Source: Clitoria ternatea (taxonomy: Eukaryota; Streptophyta; Magnoliopsida; Fabales; Fabaceae). From it: a DNA stretch of 64,000 bases. The DNA lies in the NCBI GenBank assembly GCA_037962975.1, contig CM075672.1, positions 126,094,001-126,158,000 of the forward strand. Direction: 5' to 3'. Below, piece by piece: positions 1-10,199 of this stretch. The notes under the pieces were generated by a model. The model ran no database searches. It was given only the letters and a program-made list of their open reading frames with translations, and was not told the origin of the DNA. Position 1 is the first letter of the stretch. Every line of letters begins with the position of its first letter. A program made the position numbers and the translations under genes.

Positions 1-499
1 TCTCAAAAGAGTGATACCCGTATCATTATGATGAAATAATAGTAAGCAAACATAATTTCATACAACAATGATATAATGCATGTGTTTCCTTACTTTAAAT
101 TGAATATTCTTTAGCCAGTATGATGCATATGGGCCTATTCTCCTTCCTCATTCACAACACAATACACCTCACCATCCCACCTTATCCTCCTTCCCAACTA
201 GAGCAACCGGAGCTCGTCTTGTTCTGTTTTCACAAAAGGAGTAAGGACGCATAATCCTGTCAATAATGGATCTAAATCATATCTCATCAGAACAAGCCTA
301 CACAGCTGTGGTGACCCTCATTCGGAGTCATCTAGGGTTCAACAATTATACAGAAAACTAACACAGACTCATCTACCCTAGGGTTCAATAATCATGCACA
401 AATATTAATAGTACATAAATGACAAAACATAACTAGAATTAAAAGCAAGCATATACAGTTATCAACAAAGATAAAACAAAAGAAGAAATCAGAGTTTTC
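1..499 (-). other. Ogre 5'-UTR-like remnant plus unassigned sequence
   Basis: No gene is supported here. From about 325 to 489 the sequence closely matches 36493-36649, which lies just inside the PBS of the large Ogre element (shared phrases such as ctaccctagggttcaataat). In the Ogre this is internal 5' UTR, so its presence immediately left of an LTR suggests a second, minus-strand Ogre copy extending beyond the window. Compared with 36650-37432, roughly 780 bases (UTR, PBS and the 3' end of the LTR) are missing at the 489/500 join. Bases 1-324 have no recognised match inside the window. Confidence 0.55.
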
Positions 500-1968
500 G
501 AGAAAGGAAAGGAAGTGGGCCTGACAGGAGCTAAGTCCTGCTCCTACGTATTCTTGAGTTTTCGAGAAATCAGAGTTATGTAGTTCTTGATAAGGTATTT
601 TTTTAGAGAAAAAAATGAAGTTATAAATTGGGCGATAAGGTAAATTGGTGGAAGGGAAACATACAAAATGAACGTTTGTCGCACGTGTATGGGCCCAAAA
701 GAAGGAGTAGGCAGAAGTACTTCCGCACGACACTAGCTAAAAATAACTTCTATATTGGTCAAAATAAACAGAGAAAATACTTATTTTTTGGTTATTATTT
801 ATTATGAATCAGGATAAAGAGAATTTAACAGCAAAACTAGTTCAAGCAAGGGAACAGATTTAGCTAAATGATAGATTTGGAAAAAGAACAAACAACATGA
901 AACAAACTAATATATATATATATATATATATAAAAATAGTAAAGAAGTGGAGAGAAGATCGTAACCGGTGTGGAGTAGGCACTGGAAGGAATTGGTCTAC
1001 AGGTATGAGCTGGTGTGGGTTGGAATAGCAGCGCCCTGGGCAATGGCAAGAGTGGATCGAACAGTGGCGAGGACCGGAGTTTAGTAGGGAACCGGTGTAG
1101 AATTCAGTGCGAATCCGAGATGAGCATTCAGTATGGAGCTGATGTGGGGTTCTGTGTGGATTTGGTGGAGTAGATAAACATAAGATCCTTTTAGGAAAGT
1201 AGGATGCAAAGGGAATTTCAGGGAGTTCTGGACAGAGTCAAGGTAACGGAAGAAGATTTTCCCTAGGAAATTCAAAAAATGGGATCAGGACCAACCCTCT
1301 TCAAGGATCAGATTTAGAGGTTTGGTCCAATTCTCTGTTTCAATAGGGTCAAAGATTCAGGGATCAGATTAATTCTCTTAGGGGCTCTTGGATTTCAAAT
1401 TTTGGACCAGTTTCTCTCAAGGATTCCCAGGTTCAAGAAGCGGACCCTTGGACCTCTTCAATTGAGGTATTTATAGAGGCTCCCTGGAGTTTCTTCTACA
1501 TGCTGAGTGCTTGGATAGCTCAGGTTTCCACTCAACCCATGCGTGTAATGGAGGGACAGCTTGGCTACTAGCAATTGTGGGGAACAGTGGCGGGTAGAGA
1601 ATTTTTTATAGTTTATCTCTTATTCCCTATCTGCCATTTCCTGGATTTCAGGATCGAATCAGGTAGTGTGTCTCCAGGTCATGGCATGGGCAACCTGACT
1701 CAAGAGACGGTGTTCCAAGGGTCATTACCTTGACACCGAATAATAAGACCTCTACTTCGGACAACAGCATGTAACACCAGTCAATGCCCTGAACGAACGG
1801 TCCATTCTCCTGGCACTAGCCCGATTTGATAAGGGACGGTGTCCCACCTTGTTACTTTATATCTTGACACCGGAATTGACTTGGGACGGCATCACTTTGT
1901 TATGGGCCGGTGTTAACTACAGATGGTGTTTGGCATTGAATATGGCCGGACTGATATAGGTGTTCACA
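500..1968 (-). repeat. Ogre 3' LTR, truncated
   Basis: This segment matches 37433-38920 with scattered substitutions and small indels, and both copies stop at the same point, ...gttcaca. A purine tract (read on minus) abuts its right edge, which identifies it as the 3' LTR of the element to its right. About 700 bases that begin the right-hand LTR (36739-37432) are absent, including the roughly 70-bp repeat block. A (TA)n run lies near 911-932. The left neighbour is Ogre internal sequence and not a host target site, so this LTR appears shared by two element copies. Confidence 0.8.
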
Positions 1969-1995
1969 GATGCCCCTCTTTACTTTCTTTTCGTG
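1969..1995 (-). promoter_or_regulatory. Ogre polypurine tract
   Basis: Read on the minus strand this is a purine-rich run ending AAAGAGGGGCATC immediately before the LTR start TGTGAACACC. A polypurine tract primes plus-strand DNA synthesis during reverse transcription and must sit exactly at the inner edge of the 3' LTR, as it does here. It fixes the orientation of the Ogre element. Confidence 0.75.
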
Positions 1996-2319
1996 AGAGA
2001 AACATGAAGTCCCTTTGTGCTTTTGAAGTGAAAAGGAAGTAAAGATGTAAACACTGATGTTGAAGTCAAGTGAAGTGCTGCTCATGAGACCAACGAAGTG
2101 ACGATGTGTGAATAACTTTAGGCTGACGTGATCTTCTAGATGGACGGTGTTCTTTAGAAGTGTTAGTGGATCCTTACACGTGCCATCATCTAATTCGTCG
2201 TATCATTTTCGCCCTTTCATGCCTTTTGGCCGGAATGCGAACCATCGCTACTAATGGGCCTCTTTTCATGGGCCTGGGCCAGAATATGGAACGTTCTAGA
2301 TCCCTGTCCCTCCACTCCC

Positions 2320-2326
2320 TATAAAA
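2320..2326 (+). promoter_or_regulatory. TATA-like box upstream of the antisense ORF
   Basis: The run tataaaa in the context ctccctataaaagcagg lies 270 bases before the ORF that opens at 2590 and about 520 before the ATG at 2839. It is on the plus strand, opposite to the Ogre genes. Downstream comes a pyrimidine-rich leader and a possible splice donor (caacaggtacc, near 2456). The reading as a promoter is an inference from the motif and its placement. Confidence 0.4.
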
Positions 2327-2589
2327 GCAGGCACGAGGGTCAGTCATTTTCACTCATTTTCTTGCTCCGAAGTTCTGCTGCTCTGACGTTCAAATCCTCT
2401 GGTGTCCACAAAGCATTCTGGCTCGCACTCGCAAAACAGCCCGCATCATCTCAACAGGTACCTCCATACCTTTCTTCTCCTTTCTTCATTTTTAGATAGG
2501 GTATGGGGGACAATGGTTCAAGTAATGACTCCATCAAGGTTCTATCCGGACCTCCTTCAGTCTAATCCTGGTGTCAATCAGGAGGAGTC

Positions 2590-4886
2590 ATGAGCTGGGG
2601 TCAGCGTCGCCAAGGTGAAGCCATTTCTGGGGTTTCACATCGGCCAAGACTTTCGGGACGTTTCTCCACGCTGCCCTTGTGGGAAACAAGGGAGCTAGAC
2701 ACATCATTTGGCACCCACACATCGTCCTCATCTTTTAACTTAGGCTCTGCTAGTGAGCGTGGCAGCAGTACCGGTCTCTATTTATCTGACGATGTAGTAT
2801 TTTACAGTTGTATTCCTTTTCTCCGCCACACCGTCCACATGGCTTCCAATGGAGACTCTGCCACCGGCATCCCCGTAGTTGAAACAAATACCATTGAGCC
2901 CAATGTCGTTTCACACCGGATCAACTGGCTCACTAAAAAGGCCAAGGATGCTTACTTTTGGGTTCATGATAAGCCGAGGAACATCATCTCCCACTACGCT
3001 GAAGATGCCACCGATGTGATGATTGAAGACATCTTCGTCCACGCCGGTGAGGAGTATAAAGATTTCTTTATCGTTCTGTGCCCACTGACTTTGGAGCGCA
3101 TCTGCCATCAGCCGGGGTCCAGATATCTATTCATGCATGAGATATTGTTCTCTAAGGTTGGCATCCGTTTCCCCTTAACGGAGTTTGAGATGGGCGTATT
3201 CCAGTTCCTAGACTGTTCTCCCAGCCAACTTCATCCCAACGACTGGGGTTTAGTGAAAGCTTTGGAGGTATTGGGGGAATACTTCCACTTCGTCCCTACT
3301 GTGGCGCTCTTCTTTAATTACTACAGGGTGATACGCTGGGGTAACCAAGGTGGTGGCCTCGGTTTCATCAATCTCTGGTGTGACGCCAAGGTGGTGAACT
3401 TTGAAAGCTTCACCGAATCGGCCAAGATAGACGGGGTGAGCTTCAGACACTCTTATGTCAAGGTCGAGGTCAACCCAGGAAAGCCAGTGTTCTGGGAGAA
3501 TTTTGATTTTCCAGGAAGTTCTACACCGGCTGGGCCCATGAGCACTTTCTCCTGACCAGTAATGCCTACTCGGTCAATGAGAATGTTTTGTCGATGGAGT
3601 CCAAGAAGGTGTTGGATGCCCTGAAGGCTTACTCCACCTTCTGCAAGATCTCCTGCAAAACCCTCCTAGGGGAGAAGTCTCGCTGGGATGACTATTTGAG
3701 TAGTTTTTTTTTTTTACATCATCTTTTACCGGTGTTAACAATGGTTCTTTTTTCAGGTGAAATGGCTCGGATAGACATTCTGAAGAAGCTCCGGGAGCAA
3801 GCCAAGGCCAGGAACGCTGCTGCTACCGATGTAGAGAATAGGGTCACTCCGAAACAGACAGCGGCCAAAGTTGTCAGCATACCAGCTGACAAAGTTGGTG
3901 ACTTAGCTCTGGCTCCGGAGAATAGGTCCCAGGATAAGGGCAAGAAGCGTCACCACTCCAGCCAAAGTTCCAAGGGCAAGAAACATAAGTCCCAAAGGGC
4001 CGAGGCCAGGGTAGAGGCTCAGCGTGAAGAGGAGGAGGCTGTTGATGTAAATAACGCTCATGACCGGACTCAGCCAGCCAACCCCAACGCCCCTCACTAC
4101 AACTCTAGCATTTCAGAGCTTTTAGATTACATCGGGGATATACCGGCGCAGTTCCAAGTCCCCTTCAAGCTCAAGAAGGATCTTCCTACTTCCGAGGTGA
4201 GGAATGCTGCCAAGGGAGCAATCTTTAATCTGATCAAGGCTGCCGAGGTCTTTCATTCTTTGGGGCAGTCTTACTATTCTGGTGTTGAGGCTAAGCAATG
4301 CCTAGACCAGATGAAAGAGGCCGAAGCCAAAAGAGTGGAGGCCTAGACGGCCCTGGCCAAGAGGGAGAAGGATCTTGCCGAACTCACAACGACATATAAT
4401 TCGGCTGCTAGTAGGGCAAAGGAGGCCGAGGTCAAACAAAAGGCCACGAAGGATGCCCTTCAGGCTCTTCAAACAAAATTGGATGAGGCCCTTGCTGGAC
4501 GGGCCGGTGTAGAGAAGAAAAATAAAGAGCTTGCAGCCAAGGTTGCAACTGTGAAGGAGGTACAACTTCACGAGCTACAGGAGAGGGAGGAGGAAATGGC
4601 TGCTTTTTTGGAGCTCATTGACATCGCCTTCAGCACCGCTGTTCGTCAAGTTGTACATCGGAACTCCGCTGTTCAACTCAACTTGAACGACATAGGTGTT
4701 TACTATGAATTTCATGGTGGACATCTATATGCTATGGACCGGGGTCAGGCAGTGGAACCTAAGGATGTTCCTTACGAATCTCTGCCTCTCCCTGAGGGCC
4801 AAAGTATGGAACTGAGGACAGTGTCAGAAGATTCCGAGAGAATAGCCACTGTCGCCGGACCGGACACCCCTACCACCGGTGTATAG
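2590..4886 (+). pseudogene. Antisense ORF of the Ogre element (Transposase_28-like protein)
   Basis: The translation resembles the Pfam family Transposase_28 (putative gypsy type transposon), known as an extra antisense ORF in Tat-lineage elements; its function is unknown. The ORF is open from 2590, but the ATG at 2839 (MASNGDSATG) is a more likely start. The first part (to about 3500) holds the conserved block with the phrases FPLTEFEMGVFQFL and NYYRVIRWG. A frameshift near 3510 moves the frame: GKFYTGWAHEHFLLT continues in another frame into the segment from 3588. The second part is basic and charged, then a coiled coil rich in A, K and E (about 4300-4620). It is broken by one TAG at 4344 where a CAG codon fits. 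The run 3700-3756 has gt...ag borders and 57 bases, so it may be a small intron, although it also reads through in frame. The family call is fairly sure; functionality is not. Confidence 0.65.
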
Positions 4887-5479
4887 ATTAGTTTTCTTTT
4901 TGTTTGCCTTGTTCCAGGATAGGCTCCGGATTTGAAAATTTTGTAAGGCCGTAGTGCCCATTTTTTGGGAATGAAATGACTCTTTTGCATATATGCCTCT
5001 ACCTTTCTCCAAGAATGCAAGTTAAATTAAACTCTGAACCGATGTGTAATTAATGAAGCAACTTGAAATAACATCGTCCATTGTAACATCTTTACTCTAA
5101 GATCAAATGAATTAAGTTCTTGACTGATGTAGTAAGGGTAACATCATTCTTTGTTCTTTTCACACTGTCCAATGAAGCCTGTTGAATTTGTTAGACGATG
5201 TGAAATAAGTATCGACATCGACTTGCATCTTTGAACCTTGGCTTATTCTATCTTTTTAAAACAAAGTTTGATCCTCGTTTAATTTGAAAGATGTTTGAGA
5301 GGCCTTGTTTTCCTGCTTCTTCCATGACCCCAGCATTACTTCCACTGAATTCACTCCAGTAGAAAGTACTCACATCGGTCAAAATCCTCCTTTAGACCGG
5401 TCTCAACATTGGATCCAATAAGCCCTTTTTTTTACTCTAAACTTGGAAATAGAATCGGGGTAATGCCCTAGCTTGAACA
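4887..5479. other. Ogre 3' region, non-coding
   Basis: No credible ORF. This is the stretch downstream of the antisense ORF, AT-rich with several copies of short phrases such as gatgt(a/g)taa and acatcg. It leads into the 36-bp repeats. I see no RNA gene or clear terminator. Confidence 0.5.
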
Positions 5480-5925
5480 GGGAACGATTAGTTGGGTATT
5501 GACCTTTGACTTGACAGGAGATGAAAGGTTGAGGGTGTTGCCTCTCGGTTGACAGGAAAGTAAAAGATTGAGGTTGACCCTCGGTTAACTAGAAATAAAA
5601 GAATTGGGGTTGACCCCCGGTTGACTGGCAATAAAAGGATTAGGGTTGACCATCGGTCGACTGAAAATAAAAGAATTGGGGGTTAACCCTCGGTTGACTA
5701 GAAATAAAAGAATTAGGGTTGACCCTCGGTTGACGGTAAATAAAAGGATTAGGGTTGACCCTCGATTGACTAGAAATAAAAGGATTGGGGTTGACCCTCG
5801 GTCGACTGAAAATAAAAGAATTGGGGTTGACCCTCGGTTGACTAAAAATAAAAGAATTAGGGTTGACCCTCGGTTGACTAAAAATAAAAGAATTGGGGTT
5901 GACCCTTGGTTGAAATGGAGTGTAT
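5480..5925. repeat. 36-bp tandem repeat with TTGAC cores (Ogre 3' region)
   Basis: About eleven head-to-tail units of 36 bases (spacings of 36, 36, 37 and 36 were measured), each with a phrase like ggttgaccctcggttgact followed by an A-rich run (agaaataaaagaatt). Each unit has two TTGAC cores, with occasional variants (gtcgact, gttaacc). Because 36 is a multiple of three the array stays open in frame, producing a repetitive ORF at 5646-6008 that I do not believe is a gene. Confidence 0.8.
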
Positions 5926-6050
5926 ATGATTTGGGGTGCTGCCCCGGGTTTGAGGGGCTAGTGGTGATGCCCCTAGTTTTGAGAAGGAACGTAGAGAGTT
6001 TGGGGTGATGTCCCTAGTTTGAGAAAAAAGACTTGGGGTAATGCCCCAAG
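5926..6050. repeat. Hairpin repeats of the Ogre 3' region, left part
   Basis: Units of the type cttggggtaatgccccaag, with variants such as ggggtgctgccccggg. Each has G-rich and C-rich arms around a 5-base loop. The series is cut at 6050 by the Tekay element and resumes at 18101. The ccaag at 6046-6050 is the right arm of one hairpin and also the target duplication of that insertion. Confidence 0.75.
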
Positions 6051-7798
6051 TGTAACATCCTTAAGATTTTAGCAAAATTTTAATTGGCAGAAAAATATTA
6101 ATAATTGCCCAACTGGATTTATTGAGATTTTGGGAATTATTATTAATATAAATACAATTATAGATAATTAAATATGATGGGTATAAGTAAATTTATTTGA
6201 TTGATTAATTATAAAAGGTAAAAGTTTAATTAAAACTTTTAAAGAAATTATAAAAGAAAGAGGGAAAAGACAGTTTTGCCCCTAATGCCTTAAAATGACA
6301 GTCTTTCTTCTTCTTCCTAATCTTCTTTACGCCAGCGTCTTCTTCTTCTTCTCTCTCCCTCCATCTTGCCGTGACTTGCATGCTTCAAGAGGAGGTTCAT
6401 TTGGTGTCGAAACTTCAAAATAACCACGTTTTTGAGATCGTGGCTTCGAGGTGAGCACAATGAACCCCTTAAAATTGAGTTATCTTTCCTTTTCATTTCT
6501 TCCCCTCTAGCCAATGGCCATGCATGGTAGGAGAAGCCTTCATTTTCCACTCCTCCAATGCATGGGAGCTTGAAAACGGTATTTGGAGCAATGAGGGTGG
6601 TATAACGTTAATGGGTTTTGGTGTTTCGACCTCCGTAGGTAACAAAATAGACGTCGGAGGACCAAGCGGTGAAGCGGGTGCTGGATTCGGAAGTAGGACC
6701 TTGAACCAAGCACTTAGAGGACACAACCGGCATCAAGAACAAATCGTCGAAGCTTGGAATCGAGGTAAGGGGGTGTTCGGGTTGTAATTGATTAGAATAC
6801 GTGCATATTTTGGGTTCGGGTCGTCGAACTAAATACTAAAACGGCAAGAAATATTACTAGATGATAGTTGTATATGTATATATGTATGAATGTGAATTGT
6901 GTATGGTTTAGGATGATTATGAGAATAGAGTGTTTTACATTATGATAAATCGATGTGTATAGTGGCATTGGCGATGACGGGCTTGACAAGTAGGTCGCCC
7001 ATTTGATGAGTATAAGCTGTTATTGATGGCTACTCGTTATGTGATATGAGAAACGTGAGTTATACATGTATGATTATGTGGTGTGGGACAGCCGACGGTA
7101 TGTATAGCCCCTCGTTTCCGGCTCCCGTGGTTTTTGTGCCCAGTTGAGCTACCCAATGGTCAAGTAGGACCCAATGGTTGAGGTGGAGAGTGAAGTTGGA
7201 CTCGGTGGACCAAGCAGGGTTCACGAGGTATCAAGTAGGACCCCCAGCTGAAGGCCGATCCTTTAGTATCCGGATACTAGGCGTCAATTTTGTATGAGAG
7301 TCAGTGGTGATAATTGATGGAATTATTAGCATTGTGTGATGATGTGTATGTACTTAATTATAATTGCTGATTGTGATTTGTAATTTGAGGATAAAGAATT
7401 CGGATGGAGTTTGTACACATGCATTTTGTTATTTAATTTCCGTTCTAGATTAATTATAATGCCAAACACTCACCCTTGCTGTGGTTTTCTTTTAATTTAG
7501 TAAGCAGTGATAGGGAGGAGGTTGAAGCTCTGGAGGTACGCCAAGCGGAGAATTGATGCCAAGAAGTTAAATGAACTATGAAAATAATGCTGTGTGCAAT
7601 ATGTAATGTGTTTTATGTACAGATTACATGTTTTTTTTTATGTGTGATGAAATAAGCATAGTTTGGATCGAATGATTATGAATGATTGTGATGAGTTGGG
7701 AGCTAGAATTAACATGCTGCATGATGAAAATATGAGTTCATATGAATGAAGGGGTATAGTGATGATGCTAATGTGATCAGTGTCGATTTTCATGAGTT

Positions 7799-7800
<2 letters not shown>

Positions 7801-7836
<36 letters not shown>
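7801..7836. repeat. (TA)n microsatellite in Tekay LTR
   Basis: An uninterrupted AT dinucleotide run of about 36 bases. A shorter version is at the equivalent place in the 3' LTR (about 16970-16997), so the two LTRs have diverged in repeat number since insertion. Confidence 0.9.
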
Positions 7837-7839
<3 letters not shown>

Positions 7840-7917
7840 CACGGAGCAAATAGTAGATGTAAATGATAAATTGCTATGGGCAGGTTTGTGAATGATTGGG
7901 GGTCATGAATGATGAAA

Positions 7918-8570
7918 AAAAGGATGTTTCTGAGTGAGGCATGACCGAGAGAACCCCTTCTGAGTGAAAGAAGGTTAGGATGTTTTCGAGTGAAGCATGA
8001 CCGAGAGAACCACTTCAGAGTGAAGGAAGGTTAGGATGTTTCTGAGTGAGGCATGACTGAGAGAACCCCTTCTGAGTGAAAGAAGGTTAGGATGTTTCCA
8101 AGTGAGGCATGACCAAGAGAATCCCTTCCGAGTGAAGGAAGATTAGAATGTTTTCGAGTGAGGAATGACCGAGATAACCACTTCTGAGTGAAAGAAGGTT
8201 AGGATATTTCCGAGTGAGGCATGACCGAGAGAATCCCTTCCGAGTGAAGGAAGATTAGAATGTTTCCGAGTGAGGCATGATCGAGAGAACCACTTCTGAG
8301 TGAAAGAAGGTTAGGATGTTTCCGAGTGAGGCATGACCGAGAGAATCCCTTCCGAGTGAAGGAAGATTAGAATGTTTCTGAGTGAGGCATGACCGAGAGA
8401 ACCACTTCTGAGTGAAGGAAGGTTAAGGCATTTCTGAGTGAGGCATAACCGAGAGAGCCCATTCCGAGTGAAGGAAGGTTAAGATGTTTCCGAGTGAGGC
8501 ATGACCGAGAAGACCATATCCGAGTAAAGAAAGGTTCTTGCTTCGAATGAAGAAACATCTTAGGGATATT
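7918..8570. repeat. 56-bp tandem array in Tekay 5' LTR
   Basis: About eleven units of about 56 bases. Two unit types largely alternate: one has aaccacttctgagtgaaaga followed by aggtt, the other aatcccttccgagtgaagga followed by agatt. Between them stands a constant phrase, gagtgaggcatgaccgagag. The outer arms AACC/GGTT and AATC/GATT are complementary within each unit. The array carries many TTCCGAGTGA words. The equivalent array in the 3' LTR is at 17085-17710. Confidence 0.85.
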
Positions 8571-8627
8571 GCTTGTTTGTCTTTGTAAAAGACTGAATTG
8601 TTAGTGAATTTTCTTTACAGGTCTTGT

Positions 8628-8730
8628 AACTCGCTCAGGTTTAAAATGTAGAATTCGCTCAAGCGAGTATGAACTCGCCCAAGCGACCTTCACTGGTTTC
8701 GCTTAAGCGAATCAGGGTCTCGCTCAAGCG
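8628..8730. repeat. CGCTCAAGCG-type inverted repeats in Tekay LTR
   Basis: Five near-palindromic words cluster within about 100 bases: actcgctcagg, ttcgctcaagcgagt, ctcgcccaagcgac, ttcgcttaagcgaat and ctcgctcaagcgagt. The same block is at 17790-17900 in the 3' LTR, and a related one is in the right-hand LTR at 61289-61478. Confidence 0.75.
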
Positions 8731-8940
8731 AGTGACCCCCTGATCTCATTTTCTTCTTCCACTTTTTTTAATTGATTCCATTTTTTTATTTGATTTATTT
8801 ACTATTGTTTATTATTTTGAGTATGCTTAAGAAAAATAAATATTATTCTACCTAACTAATTATCATTAAATGCGAAAATTTATTGTGAAAAATCATTAAA
8901 CGGATATAAATAAAGGTAAAATGACGTAGGACGCCACAGG

Positions 8941-8952
8941 TGGTATCAGAGC
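8941..8952 (+). promoter_or_regulatory. Primer binding site (tRNA-iMet type)
   Basis: TGGTATCAGAGC lies two bases after the 5' LTR end. This is the common plant PBS matching the 3' end of initiator methionine tRNA and primes minus-strand DNA synthesis. It sets the element orientation and the LTR boundary. Confidence 0.9.
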
Positions 8953-9194
8953 AGTTCTTTCTAGGATTGCAATAGGTGGATATGTGTAAAAAATTATGTG
9001 AGTCCTGTACGGGGCTATTATGTATTTTTATTGTATTTGTTGTGGTTATTTATATTATTAGCAGGGTAGCTTGGCATCATTCCCTTGGCACTCTGATGGT
9101 GTTGTCTTTTATATGTGTATGAGGTAAATATCCTACTCCTTGGTAGATTATTGGTTATTAATGGTGATGTGTTTGGTTATTGTAGAAACACTTT

Positions 9195-10148
9195 ATGGCT
9201 AAAGGAGCTAGTTCTGGTGGAGAAGATGACTTCTTCTCGAAATTTTCTCAACTGATGAGTAGGACTGAATCTGGTCCCACTCTTGACAAATTCCTAAAAA
9301 GGAATCCACCTGCTTATAAAGGAGGGCATGACTATGATGGAGCGCGTGTTTGGATACGGGAAATTGAGCAAGCTTTTGAGTATTTTTAGTGTTCGGAGGA
9401 ACAGAAAGTGCAATTTGTAACTTATCAGCTGAAAGATGAGGCTAGGGTATGGTGTTCTAGAACCAAGGTGCAAATAAATGCAGCAAATGAACCGTTGGTG
9501 TGGGCAAATTTTCGAAGAAGGTTTCTTGTTAAATATTTTCTCGACAATTACAAAATTCGTAAAGAGATGGAGTTTCTGAGACTAGAACAAGGCAGAATGT
9601 CAATGGCTGAGTATACTGCCAAATTTGATGAAATGTGTGACTTCTATCATCCTTTCTCCTTAGAAGGAACTGAAGATAGTAAATGTGCTAAATATGAAGC
9701 TGGATTACGAATTAAACTTCGCAGTGTGATTGTGCCTATGGAAATTCGAGATTATCCTACTTTGGTGAATAAGGCTAGGCTGACTGAGGAAGTACAATTG
9801 TAGAGAACATTTCAACCAAAGGATAAGAAACCGTTGAAGGCAAGAGGATTCAGTTTTAAGAAGATGGGCCAGTTCTTCCATGGGGGTAAGTCCTCCGCTA
9901 CGTCTTCTTCCTCTTCTGGTCGTGGTTCTACAGGCCGTTCCGGTGGCCATTCTGGTAGTCGTGCATATTATAATTATGGCCAGGAGGGCCATATTGTGAA
10001 ACATTGTCCGGCTAGTCAAATTGTTTGCTTCCAATGTGGACAACCGAGGCACCTTAGGCTGGATTGCCCACAGAGGCAGCAACAAGGTGGACATGGCAGC
10101 CGAACCAATACTTCTATGACTCGTGGTGCTAATTTTCAGAGGGGGTAG
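9195..10148 (+). pseudogene. Tekay-like gag (capsid/nucleocapsid), broken
   Basis: Gag forms the virus-like particle and binds the RNA. The frame starts at ATG 9195 (MAKGASSGGEDDFF) 243 bases after the PBS. The capsid part spans about 9270-9800, with the typical phrases RNPPAYKGGHD, FRRRFLVKYF and MSMAEYTAKFDEM. A nucleocapsid follows with two zinc knuckles. The first is degraded (YYNYGQEGH...C, both leading Cys replaced by Tyr); the second is intact (CFQCGQPRHLRLDC, near 10030-10071). Two in-frame TAG stops at 9387 and 9801 sit where CAG (Gln) would fit. The same frame runs through all three segments, then shifts near 10150 before the protease. Confidence 0.85.
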
Positions 10149-10199
10149 AAACGGTGGTGGTCGTGGAGGCCAATACTCGAGGAGGTCTGATGCTCAATC

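Larger units (their letters stand above)
6051..8938 (+). repeat. Tekay-like element 5' LTR
   Basis: A long terminal repeat of 2,888 bases, TGTAACATCC...GACGCCACA. The same sequence recurs at 13647-18100, interrupted there by a nested insertion. It contains a (TA)n microsatellite at 7801-7836, a 56-bp tandem array (7918-8570) and a block of CGCTCAAGCG-type inverted repeats (8628-8730). Short ORFs within it, on both strands, are coincidental. Confidence 0.9.

Noticed and set aside
5646..6008. 120-codon repetitive ORF over the 36-bp repeats
   Set aside because: 36 is twelve codons, so the frame stays open by periodicity. The sequence is non-coding in character with variable arms and no homologue recognised.
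8941..8952. tRNA gene suggested by tggtatcagagc (also 56779)
   Set aside because: Only the 3' end complement of a tRNA is present directly next to an LTR end. It is a primer binding site, and no cloverleaf can be drawn.
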